DNA of 64,000 bases from Methyloterricola oryzae (lineage in GTDB: Bacteria > Pseudomonadota > Gammaproteobacteria > Methylococcales > Methylococcaceae): assembly GCF_000934725.1 (NCBI RefSeq), contig NZ_JYNS01000007.1, forward strand, positions 62,001 to 126,000, given 5' to 3'. The notes beneath the pieces are model-generated. The model worked only from the letters and a program-made list of their open reading frames with translations. It was not told where the DNA came from and made no database searches. This document shows positions 1 through 9,511 of the stretch, piece by piece. Within the stretch, counting starts at the first letter, position 1; each line of letters begins with the position of its first letter. The position numbers and the translations under genes were made by a program.

Positions 1-2246
1 TCCAGATTCTCCATGGCTTTGTCGATGGACACCCCCTTCTGCATGGCGAGCTTGTTGTCGATGACCAGTTCATATTGCGGATAGTTGGCGGCGTAAAAGG
101 TAAACAAACCGGTCAATTCCTTGCGCTTGCGCAGAGCCGCCATGAATTCCTGGTTGATCTTGTCGAATTCGTAGTAATCATTGCTGGAGGTTTTGTCCAA
201 CAAGCGCAGCGCCAGACCTGAAGCGGCGCCATAACCTGGAACGGAAGGCGGTTGGAAAAATTCGATGACAGCTCCGAAATCGCGGGTCTTCTCCTCCAAC
301 TCGTGGATGACGTCCTCCACAGACACCCTGCGTTCCGACCAGTCCTTTAAATTGATGATGCAAGTTCCCGCATTGGAACCACGGCCCTCGGTGAGGACTT
401 CATAGCCCGCCAGGGACGATACAGATTGGACGCCTTCGATCTTGCTCGCAATCTCTTCAAGCTGCCTGGCAACCTTGTTCGTGACTTCCAGAGTCGAGCC
501 GGGCGGGGTCTGAATGATCGCGTAAATCATGCCTTGGTCTTCGCCGGGAATGAATCCCGCTGGGAGGGTTTTGTTTACAAAAAATATCCCGAAGGAAAAG
601 GCGCCTAGAACCAATAGGGTGAGCATTCGACGCGCAACAACCGCATCCAGAATTTTGACATAGCGACCTGTGATCCTTTCAAAAACATAATTGAACATGT
701 CAATGAAAAGACGGATCGGCGTCCTTTTTCTGCGTTGCCCGTGGGTGCTGCGCAAGATCATGGCGCACAACACGGGGGCGAGCGACAACGCGACAATTGC
801 CGAAATGATGATCGACGAGGCCATGGCAATGGAAAACTGCCGATAAAACACACCGACCGGCCCCGTCATGAAGGCGATAGGAACAAACACGGACGTCATG
901 ACCAGAGTGATCGCGATGATAGCGCCACCAATCTCACTCAACACTTTTTGCGATGCCACGTATGGCGAGCAGTGCTCGGCCTCCATTTTGGCGTGCACCG
1001 CTTCCACGACTACGATGGCGTCATCGACCACAATGCCGATAGCCAATACCAGGGCGAACAAAGTTATCAGATTAATAGAGAGACCAAATGCCTGCATCAC
1101 GGCAAACGAGCCGATGAGGGAAACCGGTACAGCCAGGATGGGAATTAGCGTTGACCGCCAATCACCCAGAAAAATGAAAACCACCAGGGCGACAAGAAGA
1201 AAAGCTTCTCCGAGCGTGTGCAGAACCTTATCGATCGACGCATCAACAAAGCGCGATACATCATAGTTGATTTCATAATCCATACCCTCCGGAAAAGAGG
1301 CCTTCAATTCATTCAATTTCTCCTTGACGTCCTCGATTACTTTGCTCGCGTTACTTCCGTAGTTCTGCTTAAGAACGATTGAAGCAGATGGAAACGAGTC
1401 CTTATCCGAGTAGATGTCGTAAAACTCGCTGCTTAAATCGACTTTTGCAACATCCTTGAGGTGAAGAATTTCACCTTTAGAATTAGCCTTAACTATTATG
1501 TCTTCATACTGTTCCGGCTTGTCGTACCGCCCCTGATACACCAACACATATTCTTTAGACTGAGCTGCAATACCAGTACTTTGGCCAAGCCTTCCAGGCC
1601 GTCCAATGACGCTTTGCTTTGCAATAGCATCCATCACTTCATCGGTCGACACGTTATATGCGCGCATACGGTCCGGGTTCAGCCAAATACGCATCGCATA
1701 TTGGCGACTACCCAAAATCTTTGCCTGTGCGATTCCATAAACCCGCTGAATTTCTGGTATCACGTAGACGTTAGCATAGTTAAACAAGAATTTCTCATCT
1801 GCATTCTTGTCTTTACTATATAGGTTGATGTACATAAGCATGCTCGGCTGAACACGCTCCACTATGACCCCTTCCAATTGCACGAGTTTCGGCAAACGAC
1901 TCATGACTTGATCTAGACGCGTTTTTACATTAACCATCGCGATGTTTGGGTCCACGCTAAGGTCGAATATGATCTGAATCGTCGCCTCACCTGCACTGGT
2001 AGCATCGGACACAATATATTTCATGCCTGGCACGCCATTGATGGCGCGCTCTATGGTAATTAGCGACGACTTCACTAGCACGTCAGCGCTGGACCCAGGA
2101 AATGCCAGTGATACGATAACGCGGGGTGGAGCGATATCTGGAAACTGCGATATCGGTAAGGATCGAATTGCCAAACCACCCATAAAAAGGAAGAGCAGCG
2201 ACAGCACAATCGCCATAACAGGTCGTTTTATGAAGACATTAAACAT
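1..2246 (-). CDS. RND efflux pump inner-membrane permease (AcrB/MexB-like), 3' end outside window
   Basis: About 748 codons are visible from the ATG at 2246, and the reading frame runs off the left edge, so roughly the last quarter of a ~1040-residue permease is missing. The start reads MFNVFIKRPVMAIVLSLLF, a typical first transmembrane segment of hydrophobe/amphiphile RND pumps, followed by QFPDIAPP near residue 33. The proton-relay Asp-Asp pair lies at residues 408-409 in GIVVDDAIVVVEAV, as in AcrB Asp407/Asp408. The first periplasmic domain and the central transmembrane block are intact. The protein should export lipophilic compounds in exchange for protons, with the adaptor gene 22 bases upstream on the same strand. 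No outer-membrane channel gene is visible. Substrate is not deducible. Base composition is more AT-rich than the 4-25 kb region, which may mark acquisition. Confidence 0.93.
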   Translation of the reverse strand, partial: MFNVFIKRPVMAIVLSLLFLFMGGLAIRSLPISQFPDIAPPRVIVSLAFPGSSADVLVKSSLITIERAINGVPGMKYIVSDATSAGEATIQIIFDLSVDPNIAMVNVKTRLDQVMSRLPKLVQLEGVIVERVQPSMLMYINLYSKDKNADEKFLFNYANVYVIPEIQRVYGIAQAKILGSRQYAMRIWLNPDRMRAYNVSTDEVMDAIAKQSVIGRPGRLGQSTGIAAQSKEYVLVYQGRYDKPEQYEDIIVKANSKGEILHLKDVAKVDLSSEFYDIYSDKDSFPSASIVLKQNYGSNASKVIEDVKEKLNELKASFPEGMDYEINYDVSRFVDASIDKVLHTLGEAFLLVALVVFIFLGDWRSTLIPILAVPVSLIGSFAVMQAFGLSINLITLFALVLAIGIVVDDAIVVVEAVHAKMEAEHCSPYVASQKVLSEIGGAIIAITLVMTSVFVPIAFMTGPVGVFYRQFSIAMASSIIISAIVALSLAPVLCAMILRSTHGQRRKRTPIRLFIDMFNYVFERITGRYVKILDAVVARRMLTLLVLGAFSFGIFFVNKTLPAGFIPGEDQGMIYAIIQTPPGSTLEVTNKVARQLEEIASKIEGVQSVSSLAGYEVLTEGRGSNAGTCIINLKDWSERRVSVEDVIHELEEKTRDFGAVIEFFQPPSVPGYGAASGLALRLLDKTSSNDYYEFDKINQEFMAALRKRKELTGLFTFYAANYPQYELVIDNKLAMQKGVSIDKAMENL

Positions 2247-2268
2247 CGCTTAAATACTTCCGTCACGG

Positions 2269-3360
2269 TTACTCGGTATAAAGTTCAAGCTCTGAACGGA
2301 CCTTTTCGGGTGACTGCAAATCGATCTCCACGCCTTCGCCAGCATGCACTTTACGTAAGCCTTCAAGCAGGATCGTCTCGTCACCCTTCAATCCATCCTT
2401 TATGATGAACAGATGCGGCAGGGAAGCTTCGACGTGGATGAGTCTTTGCTCTAATTTGCCATCTTGCTTGATCACATAGACATATGTTTTGTCCAGGATA
2501 TCGAATGTCGCCTTCTGCGGAATGATCAAGGCGTCTTTATAAGGCTTTGTCATTAGAATGGTGCCCGTCTCGCCGTGGCGGAGCAGCCTATCTGGATTTG
2601 GAAAGCCCGCACGGAACTCGATGTTTCCAGCGGTATTATCAAAGTCCGCCTCAATCGTTTCTATAAATCCAGGTTGATCATATATATGGCCATTTGCCAT
2701 TCTCAGTCTAACTTCTGTTTTATCGTTACCCCGATGCTGCATGCTGTAATCAAGGTATTCTGCCTCTGGGACATTGAAATACACCCAAAGCTTACTGATA
2801 TCTGAAAAGGTTGTTAGCAAAGCCCCTTCTTCCACCAGACTGCCGTTCCTCACCTCGAGGTGGTCCATAATCCCGTCGAAGGGTGCATTCACATTGGTGA
2901 AATTCAGGTGTGTGTCCATGAGACTCACCTCCGCATCCGCCTTGTCCAGCTTGGCCTTGGCCAACGCCAACTCATTGACCGAAACTATGTTTTTGTCTGT
3001 CAATGCCTTGGTATTTAGATATTCAATGTTGGCGGTGTTGGCCTCTGCCTTGGCCTTCAGCAATTCCGCCTGGTAGACATTCGGCATGATCTTGAACATC
3101 GGGCTTCCCTGCTTAACAAACTGCCCTTCATCTACGAATATGTTCTGGATGTAGCCGCGTTCGAGGGCTCTAAGCTCAATGTGACGTATCGCATGAATTT
3201 GGCAGACATACTCCTTTATTACCGAAGTATCTTCACGAAACGGTGTAGTCGCCTCCAGTTTTGGAGGCGGCTCCTGCTTTTCCTCGTGCCCCCGAGTGCA
3301 ACCACTGATGGCCATGGCAACCAGCATGAGCGTCACAAAACTATTTAACTTCGTTTGCAT
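2269..3360 (-). CDS. RND efflux periplasmic adaptor lipoprotein (membrane fusion protein)
   Basis: 363 residues. The N-terminus is a lipoprotein signal with lipobox AISGC (Cys21), so the mature protein should be lipid-anchored in the periplasm. It then shows the usual adaptor order: a lipoyl-like half (IRHIELRALERGYIQNIFV, VDEGQFVKQGSPMFKI), an alpha-helical hairpin rich in Ala/Lys (residues ~95-150), the second lipoyl half (NVNAPFDGIMDHLEVRNGSLV) and a beta-barrel/membrane-proximal region ending with LLEGLRKVHAGEGVEI. Length fits the AcrA/MexA family. The gene ends 22 bases before the permease start, so the pair is very probably one transcript with the adaptor first. The helical hairpin is short. 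Confidence 0.92.
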   Translation of the reverse strand: MQTKLNSFVTLMLVAMAISGCTRGHEEKQEPPPKLEATTPFREDTSVIKEYVCQIHAIRHIELRALERGYIQNIFVDEGQFVKQGSPMFKIMPNVYQAELLKAKAEANTANIEYLNTKALTDKNIVSVNELALAKAKLDKADAEVSLMDTHLNFTNVNAPFDGIMDHLEVRNGSLVEEGALLTTFSDISKLWVYFNVPEAEYLDYSMQHRGNDKTEVRLRMANGHIYDQPGFIETIEADFDNTAGNIEFRAGFPNPDRLLRHGETGTILMTKPYKDALIIPQKATFDILDKTYVYVIKQDGKLEQRLIHVEASLPHLFIIKDGLKGDETILLEGLRKVHAGEGVEIDLQSPEKVRSELELYTE

Positions 3361-3921
3361 AGGTAGTCTGTTGCCATAGCTAGGCGAAATATTGTTTGAA
3401 AATTCGATATCGTGTGAAAATCGTGCGAGTCAACCTAAGGCGATTGCCGTCAGCAGAATCGCCTATGAACCGGATTTCCGCTTTCACCAGATTTAGTTAC
3501 CTACCTTTACAAAGCAGCTCTCGTGCCAGCCTTTGCGATCATTAACTTTATGATTTTTATGAGGTTCGCAAGAATGCCACATGGTGTATTTAAACCACCC
3601 ACAAATACTCCACATCAAACGTATTTCTATGCAAACTTTATGGTTAAGTGCAAAGCAATTGTATAGATTAATGGAAGGGCCGTATGGCTTCAGAAAAGGA
3701 AGCGCGGAAAGTACAGATCAAGTTGGGTCGATGACTCTTCGTGCTGGAGCTATGGCTGAACCGACGGCGGGCCAAAGGAATTACCCGGCATCTGGCGCTA
3801 CCGGAGGGCTGGCTATCGATTGGCAGTGGAAGTAATGGCGAACGGCCCGAGCGAAATTCTCAGACGGCATGGTTGCTAAGGTGGGCTAGAGTAGACACGC
3901 GTGCCAACTGCGACTGACGGC
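3361..3921. other. Intergenic region between RND operon promoter side and the TVP38 gene
   Basis: About 560 bases without a convincing gene. The left third is AT-rich and must hold the promoter of the RND operon. The right part (about 3680-3900) contains open plus-strand stretches (84 codons at 3581-3835 and a TGA-interrupted frame just beyond), but neither starts with a good ribosome site nor resembles a family I know. It could be the remnant of a degraded gene. Confidence 0.4.
3404..3433 (-). promoter_or_regulatory. Possible sigma70-like promoter for the RND operon
   Basis: Read on the minus strand, TTGACT (3433-3428) is followed after 18 bases by TATCGA (3409-3404), 44 bases before the adaptor start. 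The -35 match is good but the -10 match is only partial, so this is a tentative assignment. No clear operator palindrome was seen next to it. Confidence 0.25.
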
Positions 3922-4617
3922 TTAAATTCTTCGCGCGCGAATTCTGGAGAGGGTCCACTTCAAGCCAAAAGTGGAAATCGACCCTATGCAGGCTGCCAGC
4001 ACCAGCATCTGCGTGATTTGCAAGGATTCGCCCTGAATCAGGCCAGCTCCCGTGAGGGTGGCGGCGCAGCCCAAGGGAAGAAAGCCGAGCGCGGTGCCGA
4101 TCCAGAAGTCGCGATGCCGCACCGGGCTGATGCCGAGCAGAATATCGTTATACAGGCCAGCTACCGGGAGTTGGCGGATTAGCAGGACATAAATCCAGCC
4201 GCGTGATTCGATGGGTCTGGCCCAGTCCGCGACCCGCGGAAACCTGCCCAAAATGTATTCCCGGCCACTCATTCGCGCGAACAGGAAGGTCCCGTAAGCA
4301 CCGAGCAAGGTACCCAATTGTCCCCAGATCATCCCCCATGCGAAGCCGAATACCATGCCTGCCATGGAGCAGAAGAGCAGTCGCGGCATTCCCATGGCCG
4401 TGAGCAATGCACTGGCCAGCAAAAATATTGCTGGGGCGGCATAGCCCGACGAGGCTAGCCAACCTCTGAACTCGCTCTCCGGAATGGCGAGGTATTCGGT
4501 CCTGAGCATGAAGGGCATAACCCCAAGGGTCAGGAAGCCAAGTGTCAGCAAGAGCCCTGACATCGCTTTCGTGATGGTGGGCCGCTCTTTTCTCAGGCCG
4601 AAGTAAATTTTCCTCAA
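3922..4617 (-). CDS. TVP38/TMEM64 (DedA-like, VTT domain) membrane protein
   Basis: 231 residues with about six hydrophobic segments. The region from FRGWLASSGYAAPAIFLLAS through MAGMVFGFAWGMIWGQLGTLLGAYGTFLFAR and the RQLPVAGLYNDILLGISPV motif is characteristic of the SNARE-associated/VTT superfamily, whose members include DedA and TVP38 and, in characterised cases, handle polyprenyl-phosphate or phospholipid translocation and envelope homeostasis. Its start overlaps the stop of the upstream asparagine-synthase gene by 4 bases (4614-4617), the ATGA-type arrangement expected for translational coupling. Being last in an operon with an ArnT-like, lipid-carrier-dependent glycosyltransferase makes a role in recycling or moving lipid carriers plausible, but that is inference. 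Confidence 0.85.
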   Translation of the reverse strand: MRKIYFGLRKERPTITKAMSGLLLTLGFLTLGVMPFMLRTEYLAIPESEFRGWLASSGYAAPAIFLLASALLTAMGMPRLLFCSMAGMVFGFAWGMIWGQLGTLLGAYGTFLFARMSGREYILGRFPRVADWARPIESRGWIYVLLIRQLPVAGLYNDILLGISPVRHRDFWIGTALGFLPLGCAATLTGAGLIQGESLQITQMLVLAACIGSISTFGLKWTLSRIRARRI

Positions 4618-6551
4618 ACCGCCTCCGCTGTGATTGCATGTGGGGCATGGATCTGTTGGAGAGAAGCCATTGTCTCACTGGACGCGCTAGATACATTTGG
4701 GAAGTTCAATGAATCAGCCCACGCGAGCCATTCGCTGAGCACGATGAGTGTCCACAAGGCTCTAGCGTGATCGGCTCGCCGCTGCCGATGCTCGTTCAGC
4801 ATTACTTGCACCGCCGCCAAATCGACACCCGAGTGGCTCAGCCGGGGTGAATCCAACCTGGATTGCGCCCAGTCGAACAATGGGTCCCGCAACCACTGCG
4901 CAAGCGGCACCGACAAACCGCGCTTTTTCCGCATCACGATATCTTTTGGCAGGTAGCGCAAGGCGTAACGCTTCAGAAAGCGCTTGGTTTGAAACAGCCT
5001 GACGCGCTCCGTGCCCGGCAGCGTCGCAGCAAACTCAATAACCGCGCGATCGAGGAACGGTGCCCGCAGTTCCAAGCCAAAGCGCATTCCGGCGCGGTCC
5101 GCCTTGGTCAGCAAACCTTCAGCGAGGGAATGCTCGAGATCAAACTGCTGCAGCATGTCCAGCAGTTTGCCGCTCCCCGCCACTTCTATTTCGCCGGCAT
5201 CAGCGGCAAATCCCAGCGTTGCCATGACATCCGGGTTAATGCTCGCCGTCCATACCCGATGCCGCGCCAGCGGGTTGAGACCCTCTCCCAGCACGAAGCG
5301 CTTCAGCAGAAAGGATAGGGTCACCTTTTTGTCACTCGGCGGCCAGCGTTCAACCCGTTTCCTGATGATGCCACGCATGCGCGCTGGGAGCTTGGCGTAA
5401 GAATTGGCAAGCCCAGCCCCAAAATAGGTAGGATACCCCCCAAAAAGTTCATCCGCGCCTTCGCCGGACAATGCCACGCGGATCTCCTGCGCCGCCCGCC
5501 GCGATAGCAACGCCGCGGGAATCCAGGCCGGATCCGCAAGCGGCTCTCCGGTACTGCGAATCATGTCCCCCAGGATGGCAGGCAGATCCCCAGGCCTGAC
5601 CCAGACGGACGTGCACTCAATGCCCAGACGCGCCGCCACCGCCTCCGCGAAGGCTCCTTCATCGTAGGATCCCTCGTTGAAGCGCAAGGTGAAGGCGCGC
5701 AGCGGCTTGTCTGGGTAAACCTGCCTCGTCACGGCGGCGATCAGCGAAGAGTCGATCCCCCCGCTCAAAAAAACGCCGAAGTCGACATCCACCGCGCTTT
5801 GCCGTCGTACGGCATCGCGGAAGATGACGTCGAACTCCTGCTCGGACGGCCGCCTGGCGACAGCCTGGCCAATCTCCCAATGCCAGTAGCGTCCGTTTCT
5901 GACGCCGTCGAGGTCGATGGTCACGATTTCGGCCGGCGGGACCTTGACGATGTCCGCAAAAGGGGTGGTTGGCGCAGCGAAATATCCGGCGCGCATGTAG
6001 TCACACAGCGCGCTCTGGTTGGCCCGCTTGACTACAGCCTGGTCCTGAGCCAAGGCGGCGATCTGCGAGGCAAAAAAAACGGTTTCATCCTTGACCGAGT
6101 AGAACAGCGGGCGCTCCCCGGTTCTGTCCCGAGCCAGAATGACCTTGTTGTCGCGCTGGTCCCAAATGACGATGGCGAATGCACCAACCAGCCTCTCGAC
6201 AAAGGCGCCCCCCAGTTCGAGATAGAGCGGCAGGATGACGGCGACATCCGTCGCACCCGCGACCGCACGCCCACGCCCGGTCAGCCAGGCGCGAAGTTCC
6301 TGGTGATTGTCGATTTCGCCGTTGCATACGGCCATGACCCCGGCTTCCGCGTCAACCAAAGGCTGCTGCCCATCGGCCAGTCCGCGGATTGACAGACGGG
6401 AGAATCCGAACATCGCCGAACCGAAGCCGTGCACCTGCGAACCATCCGGCCCCCTGTGCGCAAGCGCATCCAGCATACCCTTAACCCGCCCTGCCATGTC
6501 CCGTCCATCATGGAACCGGCCTAAGCGAATAATGCCGCAAATTCCGCACAT
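4614..6551 (-). CDS. asnB: Asparagine synthase (glutamine-hydrolysing) family protein
   Basis: 645 residues from the ATG at 6551. I chose this start because it places Cys2 (MCGICGII) as the N-terminal nucleophile of the class II glutaminase domain; an in-frame start 14 codons upstream would overlap the previous gene and block Cys2. The glutaminase domain (about 1-200) has AHRGPDG and FGFSRLSI. The synthase domain has the ATP pyrophosphatase loop FLSGGIDSS and SGEGADELFGGYPTY. The usual NGEIYN motif reads NGEIDN. The order ArnT-like, AsnB-like, TVP38-like with 4-base gaps or overlaps suggests a specialised amidotransferase for a surface glycolipid or a secondary product, rather than the only housekeeping asparagine synthetase; the sequence cannot decide this. 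Confidence 0.9.
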   Translation of the reverse strand: MCGICGIIRLGRFHDGRDMAGRVKGMLDALAHRGPDGSQVHGFGSAMFGFSRLSIRGLADGQQPLVDAEAGVMAVCNGEIDNHQELRAWLTGRGRAVAGATDVAVILPLYLELGGAFVERLVGAFAIVIWDQRDNKVILARDRTGERPLFYSVKDETVFFASQIAALAQDQAVVKRANQSALCDYMRAGYFAAPTTPFADIVKVPPAEIVTIDLDGVRNGRYWHWEIGQAVARRPSEQEFDVIFRDAVRRQSAVDVDFGVFLSGGIDSSLIAAVTRQVYPDKPLRAFTLRFNEGSYDEGAFAEAVAARLGIECTSVWVRPGDLPAILGDMIRSTGEPLADPAWIPAALLSRRAAQEIRVALSGEGADELFGGYPTYFGAGLANSYAKLPARMRGIIRKRVERWPPSDKKVTLSFLLKRFVLGEGLNPLARHRVWTASINPDVMATLGFAADAGEIEVAGSGKLLDMLQQFDLEHSLAEGLLTKADRAGMRFGLELRAPFLDRAVIEFAATLPGTERVRLFQTKRFLKRYALRYLPKDIVMRKKRGLSVPLAQWLRDPLFDWAQSRLDSPRLSHSGVDLAAVQVMLNEHRQRRADHARALWTLIVLSEWLAWADSLNFPNVSSASSETMASLQQIHAPHAITAEAV

Positions 6552-6555
6552 GGGT

Positions 6556-8319
6556 TTAGCGCGCCTCCGCCGCAGGCAGAAGCGCTGCCGCATAGCCAGA
6601 GGGCAAAGGGATCACCCGCGCACCGTACCTTGCCGCGATTTGCCCGAGTAAGGTCCGTTGCTTACCGTTTGCCATCAGAAACACAGGTGCCTTGTGTCGA
6701 CCCAGCCACGCGTCCAGTTGATCCATCAAGATGATTCGTTGCAACTCCTTGCTGTCGTTGTGCATCTCAAACAGGATGTAGTTGCTGGTGAGTTCCGTCC
6801 CGTCCTTCGTAATCACATAGATCAAGCGCTTCAGATAAAACGGAAGGCCGTTGGGCAGGCACTCAATGCAGGCGATGTCGGTGTCCTTGCCAAGATCCTC
6901 GGGCATCGCTGCAGCCAGGTTTCGCGATGAGCGGCTTTCGACGAAACGCTGAATACCCGGGAAATTGATGGTAATCAGCAACAGCGGAACACTGACAAAC
7001 CCGAGAAATGTCAGCCTTGGGTCATTTGATCGGAGCGCCGCCAGGGAAAGCGCCACGACAACGGACAGGGACACCAGCAGCAGGGGCAACTGGGGCTTTA
7101 TCATCGCCACAGCCCGCTCCTTCAACCCAAGCCCCCCCTCGACTAACGAAGGATTCAATAGCCAACCGCCCGCGAACAGGGCCAGTACCCCCATGATCAC
7201 GGCCAGTGCAGCGGCACCGCGTCTGACGATGCAGGCGGATCGCCCCAAGCGATTGCCCAGGGCGCTGGAAAACACCCTCCCGACTAGGACACCCAAGGCA
7301 ATGACGGCGGTGAGGATATAGCCAGGCAGCTTGGACTGGGATACCGAAAAGAAACCCACCACGACCAGGGCCCAGACCATGAACAGTCGATCCGCGCTGG
7401 TCCAGTGACGCTGACTGCGGCAGGCTGCCGAAATGGATTGCGGCAACAGCAGGCTCCAGGGAAAAAAACAGCTCAGGATGATCAAGCCGTAGTAATAAAA
7501 CGGCGCAGTGCGGTGGAACTCCTGGGTCGTGAAGCGGGCGAAGGACTCTTTGACGAGACCGTAATACGGGAAGTCAGGACAAAGGATTGACAGTCCGACA
7601 AACCAGGGCAAAACCACGGCAAAGAAGATAGCCCAGTTGATCGGGGCAAAGCAGCGCCTCATGGCGCCCTTACGGCCATCCAGCGGATTGAACACGGCCA
7701 TTACCAGGGTGGGAAGGAGAAACCCTACCGGCCCCTTGACCAAGGTGGCCATGCCGGACGCAAGCGCACCCAGTCTATACCATCGCTTGCGCTCGGCGTC
7801 CTCAGACTGTTCGGCAAGAAAGCAGGCAAAAATGGCCGAGCACACGAAGAACGCCAGCGTCATATCGAAAATGACGATGCGCGCAAATGCAAGATACAGC
7901 GGAGTCGATGCCACCACCAGAATGGCGGCCAATGCGGCGCGCCGATCATAGACCCGCTGACAGAACAAAAAGATCGCGATGAGCAACGCTAGCGCGAAAC
8001 CCGCAGATGACAGCCTTGCGGTGAACTCCGACTCTCCGAAGGCTGCAAAGGACAGTGCCACGGTCTTGAAGTAGAAAGCCGGCTTGTCCAGATACGTCAT
8101 TCCATCGTAGGTGGGAACCAGCCATGTCCCCGAATCCGCCATTTCCCGGGCCACCTCAGCATTGCGACCCTCATCGGGCGCCAACAGAGGCAAATCGCCC
8201 AGATGCAACACGATGAAAACGGCGCTTAATGCGAAAGCAAGAACGATCATCCAGCCCCTGGAATCAGAAGCGGCAAGCTGTCTTGAGCAGGGCGAATTCA
8301 TGGAATCGGAAATACTCAT
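6556..8319 (-). CDS. ArnT/PMT-like integral membrane glycosyltransferase (GT-C fold)
   Basis: 587 residues from the ATG at 8319; a GTG at 8361 in the same frame is an alternative and neither has a strong ribosome site. After the first hydrophobic segment comes LAPDEGRNAEVAREM followed by TYLDKPAFYF, the conserved acidic loop and KP motif of ArnT and related polyprenyl-phosphate-dependent glycosyltransferases. About 11-12 hydrophobic segments follow, then a soluble periplasmic C-terminal domain (residues ~460-585), as in ArnT. The family transfers a sugar from undecaprenyl phosphate to lipid A, other glycolipids or proteins in the periplasm. It is first of a three-gene operon and ends 4 bases before the asparagine-synthase start. 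Donor and acceptor are unknown. Confidence 0.85.
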   Translation of the reverse strand: MSISDSMNSPCSRQLAASDSRGWMIVLAFALSAVFIVLHLGDLPLLAPDEGRNAEVAREMADSGTWLVPTYDGMTYLDKPAFYFKTVALSFAAFGESEFTARLSSAGFALALLIAIFLFCQRVYDRRAALAAILVVASTPLYLAFARIVIFDMTLAFFVCSAIFACFLAEQSEDAERKRWYRLGALASGMATLVKGPVGFLLPTLVMAVFNPLDGRKGAMRRCFAPINWAIFFAVVLPWFVGLSILCPDFPYYGLVKESFARFTTQEFHRTAPFYYYGLIILSCFFPWSLLLPQSISAACRSQRHWTSADRLFMVWALVVVGFFSVSQSKLPGYILTAVIALGVLVGRVFSSALGNRLGRSACIVRRGAAALAVIMGVLALFAGGWLLNPSLVEGGLGLKERAVAMIKPQLPLLLVSLSVVVALSLAALRSNDPRLTFLGFVSVPLLLITINFPGIQRFVESRSSRNLAAAMPEDLGKDTDIACIECLPNGLPFYLKRLIYVITKDGTELTSNYILFEMHNDSKELQRIILMDQLDAWLGRHKAPVFLMANGKQRTLLGQIAARYGARVIPLPSGYAAALLPAAEAR

Positions 8320-8495
8320 GGTGCTGAATCGTATTGGAAGGCTGATTTCAGGTGCGAGCACCCCATCGACCGGGGACTTTCAAACCGGTCTGGCAAGCCC
8401 AAACAGCCGTCTAGAACGGGGGCTGGCGCTATCCCGTCGCCGTTCCGCAAATCACTCCTCGCGGTCCCTGAACGAACGCACGACTCCCCCGCCAA

Positions 8496-8960
8496 CTACA
8501 GCGCCAACCGGGGATGGTGCGCCAAGCCGCCCTTGGCTGCGCCTCGTTCGGCGAGGGCCAACGACCAAAGCACCAGCACATCAAAGCATTCCGCTTCGGC
8601 CAGACGTTTCGGATCGTTGGCGCATTCTATGACACCCGCTGGAATGACATTGTCTGCCCGATAGGTTACGCGCATTGCATTTCCGTCAATTTGTGCATAG
8701 AACAGTAGCATGTGGCCGGAATCTTTAGAAAAAATCCCGAACCAGGGACTGAAGCAATGAATGTCATCAAAATACTCAGAGACCGACCCACAGCCCGGAA
8801 TGCTCCGCCACACGGCACTGCAGGCCATGGCTTGTGCTTGCGGAAGGCCTATTCCCTGATCGGGGTAAGGAACCAGCAAGACCGGGTTTGCCGACGCTAG
8901 GGCATTGATATAGCTGAACGCCAGCTTGGCGGGAGATTGCACGTGCGGGACTGGCTTCAT
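8496..8960 (-). CDS. Hypothetical protein
   Basis: 154 codons from the ATG at 8960. I do not recognise a family. It has two early segments of moderate hydrophobicity, several Cys residues and balanced composition in the middle (YFDDIHCFSPWFGIFSKDSG, LFYAQIDGNAMRVTYRADN), which reads like a real folded domain rather than a shadow frame; the C-terminal 30 residues are Ala/Leu-rich. No Shine-Dalgarno sequence precedes the ATG. It lies upstream of the ArnT-like gene on the same strand with a 176-base gap. It may be a short secreted or cytoplasmic protein, or a decayed fragment. Confidence 0.4.
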   Translation of the reverse strand: MKPVPHVQSPAKLAFSYINALASANPVLLVPYPDQGIGLPQAQAMACSAVWRSIPGCGSVSEYFDDIHCFSPWFGIFSKDSGHMLLFYAQIDGNAMRVTYRADNVIPAGVIECANDPKRLAEAECFDVLVLWSLALAERGAAKGGLAHHPRLAL

Positions 8961-9511
8961 AGGTAGGATGGGAGCGGTTGCGACTGGGCGAAAGTGAGTG
9001 TTGAATTGTCATCGTAATGCGTTCAGTAGTACTGAGCATTCAATGTTCATGCCAAAACGCGCTCCATGGAAAGGCAAAGGGTTGCGGCGGCCCGCGCGCG
9101 CCAGGATCAAATTTTAGTGGTTCAAATACACCACCCCCACCAGACCTCGGCATTACAATTCAGGCACTGAACGTCGCTGACTCGGCGCTGACAATCGACC
9201 TGAGGATGAAGACGGGAGCCAGGCAGCGGGAGATCATCGGCAACTGCACACGTTTCGGCGGTCAACGAGGTGCAAGGATTGTTTGAAATCCTTGCACAAC
9301 CCTACATTTCTTGCAGGATGTGGCGAGGCCCCGCCCTCATAATCGGGCCAAGAGGCGCGCTCACCTCGCGCCTGTCACATGGCGCTGGGTTCCGTGGCGC
9401 GCCGCCGCGGTTTTCCTTACATTTGACAAGGCCACCCCACGGCCGCATTCTCATTGCCAGCTCGAATGCGCGTGGCCAAGTTTGCTGTTCCGGTATGGTA
9501 CTGCGGCCCCG
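8961..9511. other. Intergenic region upstream of the cation/proton antiporter
   Basis: About 550 bases between a minus-strand and a plus-strand gene, so it should hold divergent promoters. The frame of the downstream antiporter is open far upstream, but that stretch (Arg/His/Pro-rich) does not look coding. The most distinct element is the perfect 11-base inverted repeat at 9270-9297. A CA-rich tract lies near 9125-9145. Confidence 0.4.
9270..9297. repeat. Perfect 11-base inverted repeat (hairpin or operator)
   Basis: GTGCAAGGATT at 9270-9280 is exactly complementary to AATCCTTGCAC at 9287-9297, with the 6-base spacer GTTTGA. No T-run follows on either strand, so it is not a standard terminator. 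It sits 215 bases before the antiporter start and could be a regulator-binding palindrome or a leader hairpin. Confidence 0.6.

Noticed and set aside
3581-3835. 84-codon plus-strand frame
   Set aside because: No ribosome site, no family, and a second frame in the same area looks equally open; treated as intergenic.
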